A stretch of 64,000 bases of DNA from Purshia tridentata (taxonomy: Eukaryota > Streptophyta > Magnoliopsida > Rosales > Rosaceae): positions 1 to 64,000 of the forward strand of contig QANT01007742.1 of NCBI GenBank assembly GCA_003254885.1, read 5' to 3'. Below the pieces are notes generated by a model that was not told the DNA's origin, searched no databases, and saw nothing but the letters and a program-made list of their open reading frames with translations. A program made the position numbers and the translations under genes. Each line of letters starts with the position of its first letter. Within the stretch, counting starts at the first letter, position 1. Positions 54,485-64,000 of the stretch are shown here, one piece after another.

Positions 54485-57400
54485 ATGTTAAATTTTGGCA
54501 GGGCCAGAAATCAGGCAAGGTCCAGTAGATCCGTGCCGCTTGGAGGTGAGATTTCCTTTGCGTTTGAATATCTAATCTCTTTCTGTCATGTTAATTCAAT
54601 TATGTACATAGGTTAAAATTTTTTTAGTATTTATACAGCTTTTCTGGCCGGCTTATAATTTAAGCATTGCAATTTCACCATTCTGAAAGAATGAATTTTG
54701 GTATTGTGCTTTTTAAGAAAAAGAAGATTGTAAATTGTAAGGACCTAGGAGCTTAATAAGAGGCGCTCAAACTATTTTGAATTGTGTTTATTATGTAGGT
54801 CTTTTTGTTCAAAGGGTCTGCCAAACAGTTTCCCTTTTTTCTACTGTATTGTGTTCAATTAAGAATTTTCTGCTTAAATTATCTGGAAGTTTTAGCCTGT
54901 ATATTGAACCCCTGATGTGCTTGTAGGTATGGATTATCCAGATACTAAGAGGAAGAACAATTTTGTAGGAAAAATTATTTTGGCTGCTGCCCTTACAGCA
55001 TTATGCATTATCATGTTGAAACAATCCCCATCTTTCAGTACCACAACAACGGTAACTCCTTGATCTTGTATATACTTCTTTTTGGCCTGGGATCCTATAT
55101 ATACTTTAACACGTGATTATTGTAATAGAGTGAATATCAGCTTAATGATCATTTTCAGAATGCAATATCAGCTTAACATCTTATAATCTTTGCTTCTTTT
55201 GAGATTATGCAAATCCATTGTATTATCATTTTGCATGTTGTCTATACCCAGTTCGGTGCAATTGAATTGTCTTCTGCAATTTCCTTGATGTTTGACCAGA
55301 TCTCAGATGATAGCTTACATTTCTATGTTTCTTGCTTTCCCCCTACTGCTATTTTCATTGTTGTGGATACTTTGGATGACATATGAAAGCTTGGATACTA
55401 CCATCTTGTTGCTGTTGCATTTGCTTTTATAACATTTTGCAAGTTCTCTTTTCCTTTCATATGTCTTCTATAAAATTAAGGAAGTTCTATGAAATTCAAA
55501 TATCTAACTTTTTCTTACCATGTACAATTTATTTCCGTCCAGTTCTCCCTTCATGAATCAGGGGTAACTCATGTCCTAGTAACAGGAGGTGCTGGATTTA
55601 TTGGTTCACATGCTGCATTACGACTTCTAAGGGATTCATATCGTGTAACTATTGTGGTAGGTCTCTTTTGGATATGTGGGGATGTTGTTTTAAAACTATC
55701 TGTATCCAAGGTTCTCTATTCTCTAATAATTCCCCTTTTTGACAGGATAACCTCTCACGGGGAAACCTAGGTGCAATCAAGGTTCTCCAAGAATTATATC
55801 CTGAACCTGGGAGGCTTCAGTTTATTTATGCTGACTTGGGGGATGCCAAATCCGTATCCTTGTGATGTCCTTTATTAGTATTTTTCAAATTATTTATTTA
55901 AATAAAAAGGGCCAAGTGTCAAGGTAGCCTTAACTGAATATTCCAGGTTAACAAAATATTTTCAGAGAATGCATTTGATGCTGTGATGCATTTTGCAGCT
56001 GTTGCATATGTTGGGGAAAGCACTCTTGATCCACTTAAGTAAGTACGCTTCATGAGCTCAATACTGTTTACTATTACTTGTGTGATTATTTTTCACCTGT
56101 GGTAGTGAAAGTCAAATGAGTTTTCACCAGATCGTTTTTATTGAAGAAACTTTTGCTTCTTTTCCTTATTAATGCTATAAGGATAAGAATCCATGTATTT
56201 CAGCCAAGGGTCAGGAACTTAGATAGCATTTGTTACATTGGATGGGATTCCAGGAATCCCATACTCATTCCAAGGGGTTTTTAGAAATCCATGGGATACA
56301 ACATTGCCATTACAGTGTTTGGAAACGTTGGTATCAGGATTATGCTATCAAGATATCAATGGTATTTTCTGTTTTGAAAGTATAAGTATAGAGTATAATT
56401 TTCTTATCATTTATCATTTATTATAAAACTAGTACATGAGAATGGGAAACCCACCTCCTCCTTTGGGAATGCAGACCCCCTTTTTGTGGGTTTTGGATAC
56501 CAATGGGAATGTGAAACTCACCCTTCCATTCCTATGTTTGCACTCACCAAACATGGGAATTGAATCTCATATCCATTCCTACAAAACAAATGCTACCTTA
56601 GGGGTGATTTTGGTTGTTGACCTGGCAATTTATTATCTTGCTGTGAGAAAAGAGCAGTCTTGGGATTCCTTTATCACGAGGCCCAAAAAAGGGGTCTATA
56701 AAAGTTTCGAATGAGGGAAAGACTGATTTTCTGGAATTTCTTAGAAGCATGCTTCTTTTACTTGTTTGCTCTGTAATCTATTTACCTGAGGTGGTACAAG
56801 TCAATGATTTTTCTGTAGAACTTCTTTTATTCAAGAAATTATTGGAAATTTTTTCTTATTGCAGTAAGGATAAGAATACAGAAATTGCAGCAAAGGGTTA
56901 CAGGTTGATGTTGGATGTTGACCTGGAAGTTTTATTATATCCATGCTGCTCATTCTAGGCCGCAAGAGGAGGCCTATAAAGTTTTAAATGACAAAAAGAC
57001 TGATTTTCTGGAGTTTGTGTGATTTGTAGTATTGCTTGAACCGTTAGAGGGCTGCAACATATGTTTTTCTTAACTCAATAATAAATCCATTTAGCTCTCC
57101 TGAATAATATATAACTCTTTCCACATTAGAACTTTTAAAGGTTAATTGTGCTGAATCATATCGTCTTTGGTGTGTTATTTGTTATATGTCTCCTTTATTA
57201 TAAGCAATTCAATGGTGCATTTTCTGCTAAAAGAATTACATAAAGTTTTATTAATGATATTTTTTTTTACCTTTTGTATAGGTATTACCACAATATTACA
57301 TCAAATACCTTGGTGTTATTAGAGTCAATGGCTGCACATGGTGTGAAGACATTGATATATTCCAGTACGTGTGCAACATATGGGGAACCTGAAAAGATGC

Positions 57401-59194
57401 CTATTACTGAAGAAACTCAACAGGTGGGAGTCCTAAACCTGGGTTTTTGATTCCGTGAAAAAAACTTGTTTAGTTGTTGGCTTTGATGTTCTGGCTATAA
57501 ATTCACATCATTGCATGAATTCAGGTCCCAATTAATCCATATGGGAAAGCTAAGAAGATGGCCGAAGATATTATCCTGGATTTCTCTAAGAATTCAGACA
57601 TGGCAGTCATGATCCTAAGGTTGGTGTTCTAATAAACACATTTTTTTACTTGTTCTTACATAGGTACCTTCCTGTAGTGACCTTGTTTTAGTAACTGCTT
57701 TGGCACAATTGCTTTAATATTTTGATCTGTAAGTGAAACATGAATCACATTACAATACTTTCGTCTTCAATCTTCATAGCTTTAAGTTTTGCTTTTGCTT
57801 TTGCTCTAAATTGATGTGGTGGTTCAAACCTTGGTGCACCACCTGGGCTTTGGCCTAGGCAATGGATGCTGGGGTTTGGATGGGGATTTTGTTTGACTGT
57901 AGAACCTTTCATGATTTTTGAGGGTTATGGCTTTAGTGCATGTACTAAATTGGCTCTGTGCACAGCTAGTATCTTTTACCTTTTTTCCGCTAATAAGCCA
58001 GAAAATTATTTTATTATTGATGCTGTTCATAGTAGCAAATTTGCCTTTGATTCTTGTTTGGTCTTTATCTATCTATCTTTGGGTTGAGGAAGGTCAGCAA
58101 CTTGTCTTCCTGTATTATAAGCATAGAAAACCACAATCCATGCCCATGTAATATTTTTTTTTTAAGGTTCTTCTTTGTTAAATTGAATACAAGTACTATC
58201 TGATAGGACCTTCATATGGTCTGTCTTATATCGAAACTTGCATTATTGTGCTAGCCATTGGGCATGGAGGATAACAACCAAACAAGGCGTTTGCCTCCCA
58301 AACCATCCTTTAATGTAAAATATTTTGATAAACTAGAATTAGTTTCCCTGACTTTTGCAACGCTATTTTTATTTATTAAATCTTCCAGGTACTTCAATGT
58401 TATTGGATCGGATCCAGATGGCAGATTAGGTGAAGCTCCCAGACCTGAACTTCGTGAGCATGGAAGAATATCAGGTGCTTGTTTTGATGCAGCTCGTGGG
58501 ATTATTCCTGGGCTAAAGGTATGCCTTTCTGTAATTAACTAATAAAAATCACCTGCCAAAAAAGAAAGCAGATGTTTGGGATTAAATGGAACTACTTATC
58601 ATCATCGTCACATAGTATGTTGGGATGTTTTGTCTATTTTGATGATTGACAGTTTTCCCATTTCATCCTTTTCCATTGATCTCACACTAGTAATGTGCCT
58701 TGCAGGTTAGAGGAACAGACTATAAAACAGGTGATGGAACTTGCATAAGGGATTATATTGATGTCACTGATCTGGTTGATGCTCATGTGAAAGCTCTTGA
58801 GCATGCAAAGCCTAGTAAAGTGGGAATCTACAATGTTGGCACCGGAAAAGGTAGGTTAATCAATATGTTATATTGCATTTCTTATTGGGCAAGAGATTTT
58901 GCAGTTAAAACACCAAATTTTTTCCTGAAGCTTGTATATGGGTTTCTATTACCAGGTAGTTCAGTAAAGGAGTTTGTGGAGGCATGTAAGAAGGCAACTG
59001 GGGTGGAAATCAAAGTTGATTTCCTTCCCCGCCGGCCTGGTGACTATGCTGAAGTTTATAGTGACCCAAGTAAGATTCAACGCGAACTCAACTGGACGGC
59101 GCAACACAATCTTCAAGATAGTTTGCAGATTGCGTGGAGATGGCAAAAGTCACATCGTGATGGGTATGGCACCCCTTTGGTGATGTATTCTTGA
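54485..59194 (+). CDS. UXE1: UDP-arabinose 4-epimerase (MUR4/UXE type), Golgi
   Basis: Ten exons: 54485-54545, 54927-55051, 55543-55656, 55746-55853, 55947-56038, 57282-57423, 57525-57619, 58389-58518, 58706-58850, 58956-59194; 1251 nt, 416 residues, close to Arabidopsis MUR4. A type II signal anchor (about residues 33-52) places it in the Golgi. The extended short-chain dehydrogenase fold shows the NAD site GGAGFIG at 77-83, SST at 194-196 and the catalytic pair Tyr220/Lys224 in YGKAK. Family phrases [37 protein letters not shown] and [19 protein letters not shown] are all present. It interconverts UDP-xylose and UDP-arabinopyranose for cell-wall polysaccharides and arabinogalactan proteins. 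Intron 5 (56039-57281) carries a segmental duplication and a MITE. UXE1 is the nearest symbol; a paralogue number cannot be read. Confidence 0.95.
56160..56745. repeat. Intron duplication, copy A (interrupted by a MITE)
   Basis: The outer parts 56160-56218 and 56601-56745 together match copy B (56850-57025): AAGGATAAGAAT, GCCAAGGGT, TGTTGACCTGG, the GAGGC-to-CTATAAAGTTT stretch and AAGACTGATTTTCTGGA in the same order. The match is broken only by the element at 56222-56597 and its TTA repeats. Confidence 0.8.
56222..56597. mobile_element. Tourist-like MITE with TTA target duplication
   Basis: TTA lies at 56219-56221 and 56598-56600. The 376-base element starts GATAGCATTTGTTACATTGG and its inverted end is GGTAGCATTTGTTTTGTAGG. 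TTA duplication plus such inverted repeats defines PIF/Harbinger-type MITEs. The neighbouring copy B of the intron segment lacks it, which supplies a natural empty site. No coding capacity. Confidence 0.82.
56850..57025. repeat. Intron duplication, copy B (uninterrupted)
   Basis: This is the partner of copy A, in direct orientation inside the same intron of the epimerase gene. It has AAGGATAAGAAT, GCAAAGGGTTACAGG, TGTTGACCTGG, GGAGGCCTATAAAGTTT and AAGACTGATTTTCTGGAG in order. Divergence is considerable, so the duplication predates the MITE insertion or the two have aged together. Confidence 0.8.
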
Positions 59195-60524
59195 ATGGAA
59201 CACCTTTGGTGATCTCTTCTTGAAATGATCACAGCATTGCGTAGCATGAAGATTCACTCACTCAATATCCCTTGCAATGTTGCTGAAGCCACACACGCTT
59301 GTTTAGCTCAGTTAGGAGCAGTGGCGAAGACAGGGTGGGGGCCATGGGGTCTACGACCCCTATACCAAATTTTTATATATTATATTTAATGATAATAAAG
59401 TTGATCAATTTAGTACAAATTTGTTGTAATCTGGGATTTGATCATTTTGAGTTAGTCTCTTTTATACATTTTTCATTAAAAAAATGTCTTTTATCCATTT
59501 TTTGTTGGCAATGATCTTTTTATCCATCTAAAAATTGTATATGAATTTTTAGAAAGTGACATATATCACGGGCAATACTACATCCACTAAATCTGTCAAC
59601 TAAAAGTTGTGAATTTCACTGATTCTAATTTGGACTCTGTGGGTATCATATGTATCTTTGACACATTATTTAGTGAGAAGATATATCATAGGATGAATTT
59701 AACCAAGGTTTCGGAAGGGGGATTCAAATTTCAAAATTTTCAAATTTGAGACAATTTCTAACAAAGTGAAGAGGACGAATAGGTTAAATCAAATAACATT
59801 ACATTTCTACCAATATAAAAGTCTAGTTTCCTTCTATTTATTGTTAATCACGCTGCAGAAGCCTTTATCGCTCATGTTTGTTTATGGGTTAGAAGACAAT
59901 TGACTCAGTGAAGCAAGGTTATTCCCAAGGGCAAGGCTTGTGATATTGAATTGCCGAAAACCTTATAAATGCCAAGGTTACTGTTTGGGATATGGAACAT
60001 TGAAACACTGCATGCCGATTACATCCAGTCAAATGTTTAACTCAACTTTTAACCCCACCCCATAATTTGTTTTAGGCAAATAGCTATGTTTCAGTATGCA
60101 TCTCTTTAATTACGATTCCAATTTCAAAAGTACATAAGAATGTAGACCCCCTCCTATCAATTTCTTACATGCAATTCATGGCAAATATCTAAGGAATCAC
60201 AAAAATTAGAAATGAAACATATTTTGTGAAAAAGCAGAAACCGAGTGTCATTAATCATAAACTTGGAATACGATGGTTGAAATCATGCAGCCAAAAACAC
60301 AGAAGTGACATTTCTGAAAGAATTTAATATCCGAAGTACCCTTGTCCAACAATGAGATTGAGAACAGAAACTATTAAGGATTTGATTTGTGTCACCAAAT
60401 ACATCTTTTCAGTTCAATATATATATTCTCAGCTTACAAACTCAAAACAAGAGGTGTCACAAAAGGTGTTAAGGAGTATACAGAAGCACTAATCAGCTCT
60501 TGTGTAGAAACCACCTCTGAGATT
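59195..60524. other. Intergenic region between convergent UXE and epsilon-COP genes
   Basis: This holds the 3' flanks of two convergent genes. Near 59316-59400 a GGAGCAGTGGCGAAGACAGG phrase resembles one terminus of a hAT-type element, but no partner end was found. Otherwise AT-rich and non-coding. Confidence 0.5.
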
Positions 60525-62859
60525 TCAAGCAACTGATTGAACAGCTCTGTCAAAGCTCTCTTCTGCAGCCGAGGCACGTTTGATGAGTGCATGATCTGGG
60601 TGGGCAAGTTTCAACTGGCTGAAAACAGTGACAATCCAATCATTCACCATAATATTATACAGTAGACCCTAATCATATTCCCCCCATTTAAGATATGGGG
60701 AATAAATAACAGAATATATATAACTCAGTGGAAAAACTAGCAATATTTTTAATTGCTATAGGTCCCACCGTCCCAGTAATCTAGCCATCCTGATTCACTT
60801 GAGAAACATAATGGCCTCCTTTTCCGTCTGTCAAAGTGACCTTACAGGTTTTGTGCGACCATTCCAGAAATTATGATTTTAAAATTTCAACCTTTTTTTT
60901 TTTTAAGTTTATTCGGTGTTAAATATTTCAAGAAGTAAAATTTGTGAAGTATTATTTACCTGAGGAAACGAGAAGGTGGTTTTCCAAGGTGAAGACAGCA
61001 TACAACCAGGTTGGCTAGAGTTTCTGGATCCTTTGCATCCTGTGACAAAACACCAATGACTCTACATCACTCTAAAATTTTAAACAAACACGTGCAATCC
61101 AATGCCACTTTACATAGTTGCCATATTTGAATGCTCATACATTTAACATTACTAATCCCATGACTTGGGAATTAATTGGAAAAGTAGATACTGAAGAAAC
61201 TTTAATTAGAAAATTCAAACGACAATGAAAAAAATGCATGCAAAATAGCTGGAGAACAAATTTATATCAAATCTAGAAAAATAGGAAGTGTGATATATAC
61301 ACACAGATTTGAGTTGTTCGAAAATCATGTAATTTTGTATACTATTAAGTTAGATTTGTGAAATTTGTCCAATTGACTGTATACAAAACTGTAGGCATCT
61401 AATAATCTTTTTGTTGAGATACTTACCTTGTTCAAGGCTTCAAGAAGCAGTGTTTCAGCTTCATCAAAGTTTCCCATGTGTATGCAGCAAACAGCCTTTC
61501 CATTCAGGATCAAACTTGTGGGCTGATACTTCTCAGAGAAATCTTGGAAGATGAGATATGCCTCCTGTATCTTGGAACCACCCTGATTTCAAAGAATTTG
61601 AAATTACAAACATGAACTATATCTTGTCTGAAAGGGAAACTAAAAAGGTAAAAAAAAAAAAAAAATAATAATAATTTAATTACCACTGCGAGATTTAACC
61701 ATGCATTTGCAAGTTGAGTTAGTGTGTGGTCCTCGTCAACCTGTTGCATGACCCTCAGCTGTCTCTCGGCATAATCTGACCTATGCATTTTAAGGAATAT
61801 CTGGATATTCAATGCATTCCTGCAAAAGTATAAGCAACATGTATCAGGCTTGAGAAAGTAACGAGATCATCGGCATTGATATTTCTGCTTTCTGCTTCAA
61901 CACTAATATCATGTGACTACATGATTAAGTATTAACAGGTAAATGCAAAACTTTTCATCAACATTGATATAGATTACAACAAGGAACACAGATTTTTCAT
62001 TTATTGTTAATCATGCTAAAGAAAATAAAATGTGAAGCATTTCACATGCATCCCGTTTAGAGGTAGCGATAATGTAAAAATCATTGCGATGAATGAATCC
62101 CATTGAAGTGCCAAGAAGGTAGAGCCACTTCAACATGTTGGGAAAGGTGAAAATCATAATTCATAAAAGCTTGAAAGCAAATCTAAGAGTGAATGTTTAT
62201 TTTTTAATTATAATGTTCAATCCAAAGAGGTAGCCAAACTCTATACACCCCATGATCTTCAGTGAAATTAAAATATGAAAAGGCCAAAGTGAAGTTAGAG
62301 TCAAAAGTAGACGTACAGTTCCATAGTGCCTCCAGCATTGGTGTGTTTGAGAGCTTCATTGTAGTCCTGTTCATGCATGAATACGATCCCAGCAATCAGC
62401 CTTACAGTAGGGTTGTTTCCGACGGCCGGATCGGCCAACAACTCCTTCAGACTCGAGATCGCCGATTCCTGCAAAATTCAACACCATTCATCACATATTC
62501 AATCCAATTCAATTGTCTAAGGCTGTGTTTGGCAATTCAGAACCATAGATCCATAGAGAAAGATCAATAGAGGAAGCTTGAAATTCTCAACGAACCTTGT
62601 AAGCTGGGCTGGAGAGGTACAGAGCGAGGAGCTTGACGGCCTGAAGAGGCGTGGCGGCGGAGGAGTCGATCTCATTGGCGACGAGCTGGTAGCTGCCGAG
62701 GGCTATGTAGGAGCGGAAGACGAGGCAGTCTCGCTCGACGGCGTCGTCTGGGGAGAGGTTGGGGAGTTCGCTGTTGTTAATGGCAGCCTGGTAGGCTCCC
62801 AAGTAGAAGTTGTTCCGAAGATTGAAGAGGTGGTCTGGTCCTGATACCACTGCTGCCAT
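60525..62859 (-). CDS. Coatomer subunit epsilon (epsilon-COP)
   Basis: Six exons on the minus strand: 62859-62596, 62468-62317, 61819-61684, 61582-61427, 61039-60960, 60618-60525; 882 nt, 293 residues, the length of plant epsilon-COP. All introns are GT-AG and in phase. The protein is the TPR-like solenoid of the COPI coat: HLFNLRNNFYLGAYQAAINN at the start, then helix pairs with RSYIALGSYQLV, IAGIVFMHEQDYNEAL, LNGKAVCCIHMGNFDEAETL and TLANLVVCCLHLGKP, ending LKLAHPDHALIKRASAAEE. It pairs with alpha-COP in the coat of Golgi-to-ER and intra-Golgi vesicles. The start ATG (62857-62859) is the first in a good context (GCCATGG). Confidence 0.96.
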
Positions 62860-63881
62860 GGCGCTTGTGTTTTTTTGTCTCTGATTGCTTGGATTTCGAT
62901 TTGCTTGGAGTTACAGATCTGAGAGAGAGAATGGAAGAGAAGAGAGGCCAGAGGGCTTATTAGTCTTTATTATTATTAAAAATTTATGATGCTTAGTTGC
63001 TTACACAGAGATCCAATGCCAAACTTGGCCCAACCCAAAACTAGCCCAATGTGTGGGAGCTCCTAAACACTCTTTTTTTAAAAAAAAAAAAAAATTNACT
63101 CTTTTTTTTTTTAAAAAAAAATTTTAAATATAGGTACTTGCTCAATATATTCACACTTGTTTTGAAGGACAGAAAAAGAGTTAAAGATGATTTTATTTAA
63201 ATCAAGTTGTTATACCAATTCAATTAAAATTATATTACAATTTACGAATGAATAACGAAGGATATTTTCACGATTCACTCTTTTATTGAGTATAAGATTT
63301 TAAAATAAATTTTAAGTACTTGCAAACTAAATGAATCAGATAAATTGGTCAATATTTGTGACCATAAGACCTAGTATGTATATGTTTACTGTAAAAAATT
63401 ACATTGAATAGTGTAAGCACCCAGATATAGTACATGAATTTTTCATTTTTTAAGAACTTTGCTATAGTTTATTATGTCATTTCTCTCCATAACAAAGTCA
63501 TTCAGATTACATAAATGACCAGGTACCATTTCTAAATACATTTGCTCTCTTTGCTTTAAAAAAAAATTTATAAGCACATGGATTTTTACTTAATTTAAGA
63601 CCCAAAATTTGAGGACCTGATGTCCAATTCATATTTTTTGATGTTTTCCTCCTTAAATCAGAGCAAACTGAGACAAATTCATAGAGAAATATGTGTTCAA
63701 GAGAAGTATGTAAATTTGATAACAGTTGATGTCATGATCTGGAGATACAGATGTAGCCATCCTCTTATGCCGAGAGTTCTACTTAAAATAACACCACAAT
63801 ACTTTGAAGAGCAAACACACACAACACAAGCAATACAACTAGTACATGAAAAGGGAGCGACTATAGCATCATCGTATTGCT
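62860..63881. other. Intergenic region between epsilon-COP and the CASP-like gene
   Basis: The first about 100 bases are the epsilon-COP promoter and leader. Around 63070-63125 two T-then-A homopolymer stretches surround the only ambiguous base of the window (N at 63097). The rest is AT-rich and non-coding; a frame at 63620-63904 is chance and overlaps the next gene on the other strand. Confidence 0.5.
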
Positions 63882-64000
63882 CTATTTTGTTTTCAGTAGT
63901 TTGACAATGGACAACACTGTGATAACAAGCAAGAGAAGGAGTCCGATATAGGAAGCAATGATGGCACCCCCACCATGGTCACAGAACTTGTCGAACTTGT
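63882..64000 (-). CDS. CASP-like membrane protein, C-terminal exon (partial)
   Basis: On the minus strand the frame entering from the right edge gives KFDKFCDHGGGAIIASYIG, then LLLLLVITVLSIVKLLKTK and a stop (63882-63884). A cytosolic or apoplastic Cys-containing loop followed by a final transmembrane helix and a short basic tail is how CASP-like (CASPL, UPF0497/DUF588) four-helix proteins end. These proteins form membrane scaffolds related to the Casparian strip domain proteins. Only 38 codons are inside the window, so subfamily and start are unknown, and another tetraspan family is possible. Confidence 0.65.
   Translation of the reverse strand, partial: KFDKFCDHGGGAIIASYIGLLLLLVITVLSIVKLLKTK

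Noticed and set aside
59316-59400. hAT-type element end (GGAGCAGTGGCGAAG)
   Set aside because: No inverted partner end or flanking duplication was found within the next kilobase.

Overview
This window is nuclear DNA from a flowering plant, almost certainly a eudicot. Genes are split by short GT-AG introns, intergenic DNA is AT-rich with many CT/GA microsatellites and small MITEs, and every recognisable protein is a plant family. The protein sequences and repeat style would fit a compact rosid genome such as Rosaceae, but that is an impression, not a proof. No bacterial, organellar or large intact transposon sequence is visible.

Layout, left to right: a single-exon DUF1191 membrane protein (1513-2442, +); a five-exon GDSL esterase/lipase (5825-3474, -); a 6.7 kb gene-free stretch carrying blocks of ACGT-core elements; a G-box-binding bZIP factor of the GBF2/GBF3 type (CDS 14983-18585, +) with a long 5'-UTR intron and two uORFs; a glucose-6-phosphate 1-epimerase-like enzyme (22087-24473, +); an initiator tRNA-Met (25224-25153, -); a relic of a class III chitinase (about 26148-26510, +); a CDC48C/NVL-type AAA ATPase (31107-27013, -); an LEA_2/NHL membrane protein (34804-35726, +); a group-VI ubiquitin-conjugating enzyme (37952-40361, +); a cytokinin-response-factor-type AP2/ERF gene (42498-43391, +) whose core promoter is tandemly duplicated; a PDV1-like plastid-division protein (46706-48032, +); a Golgi UDP-arabinose 4-epimerase (54485-59194, +); epsilon-COP (62859-60525, -); and the last exon of a CASP-like membrane protein entering from the right edge (64000-63882, -).

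The genes do not form a pathway or cluster; this is an ordinary stretch of housekeeping and regulatory genes. The exon models were built by hand from splice sites and reading phase, and every complete multi-exon model closes in frame at the length expected for its family (383, 429, 317, 830, 258, 148, 236, 416 and 293 residues).

The most interesting non-genic signals are: the duplicated TATA/uORF module of the AP2/ERF gene; an intron of the UDP-arabinose 4-epimerase gene holding two diverged copies of one segment, of which only one carries a TTA-flanked MITE; five tiny poly(A)-tailed inserts, each bracketed by a 12-21 bp direct repeat; a near-complete 0.4 kb fold-back element beside the CDC48C gene; and G-box/ABRE clusters upstream of a gene that itself encodes a G-box binder. 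I saw no clearly new biological system.
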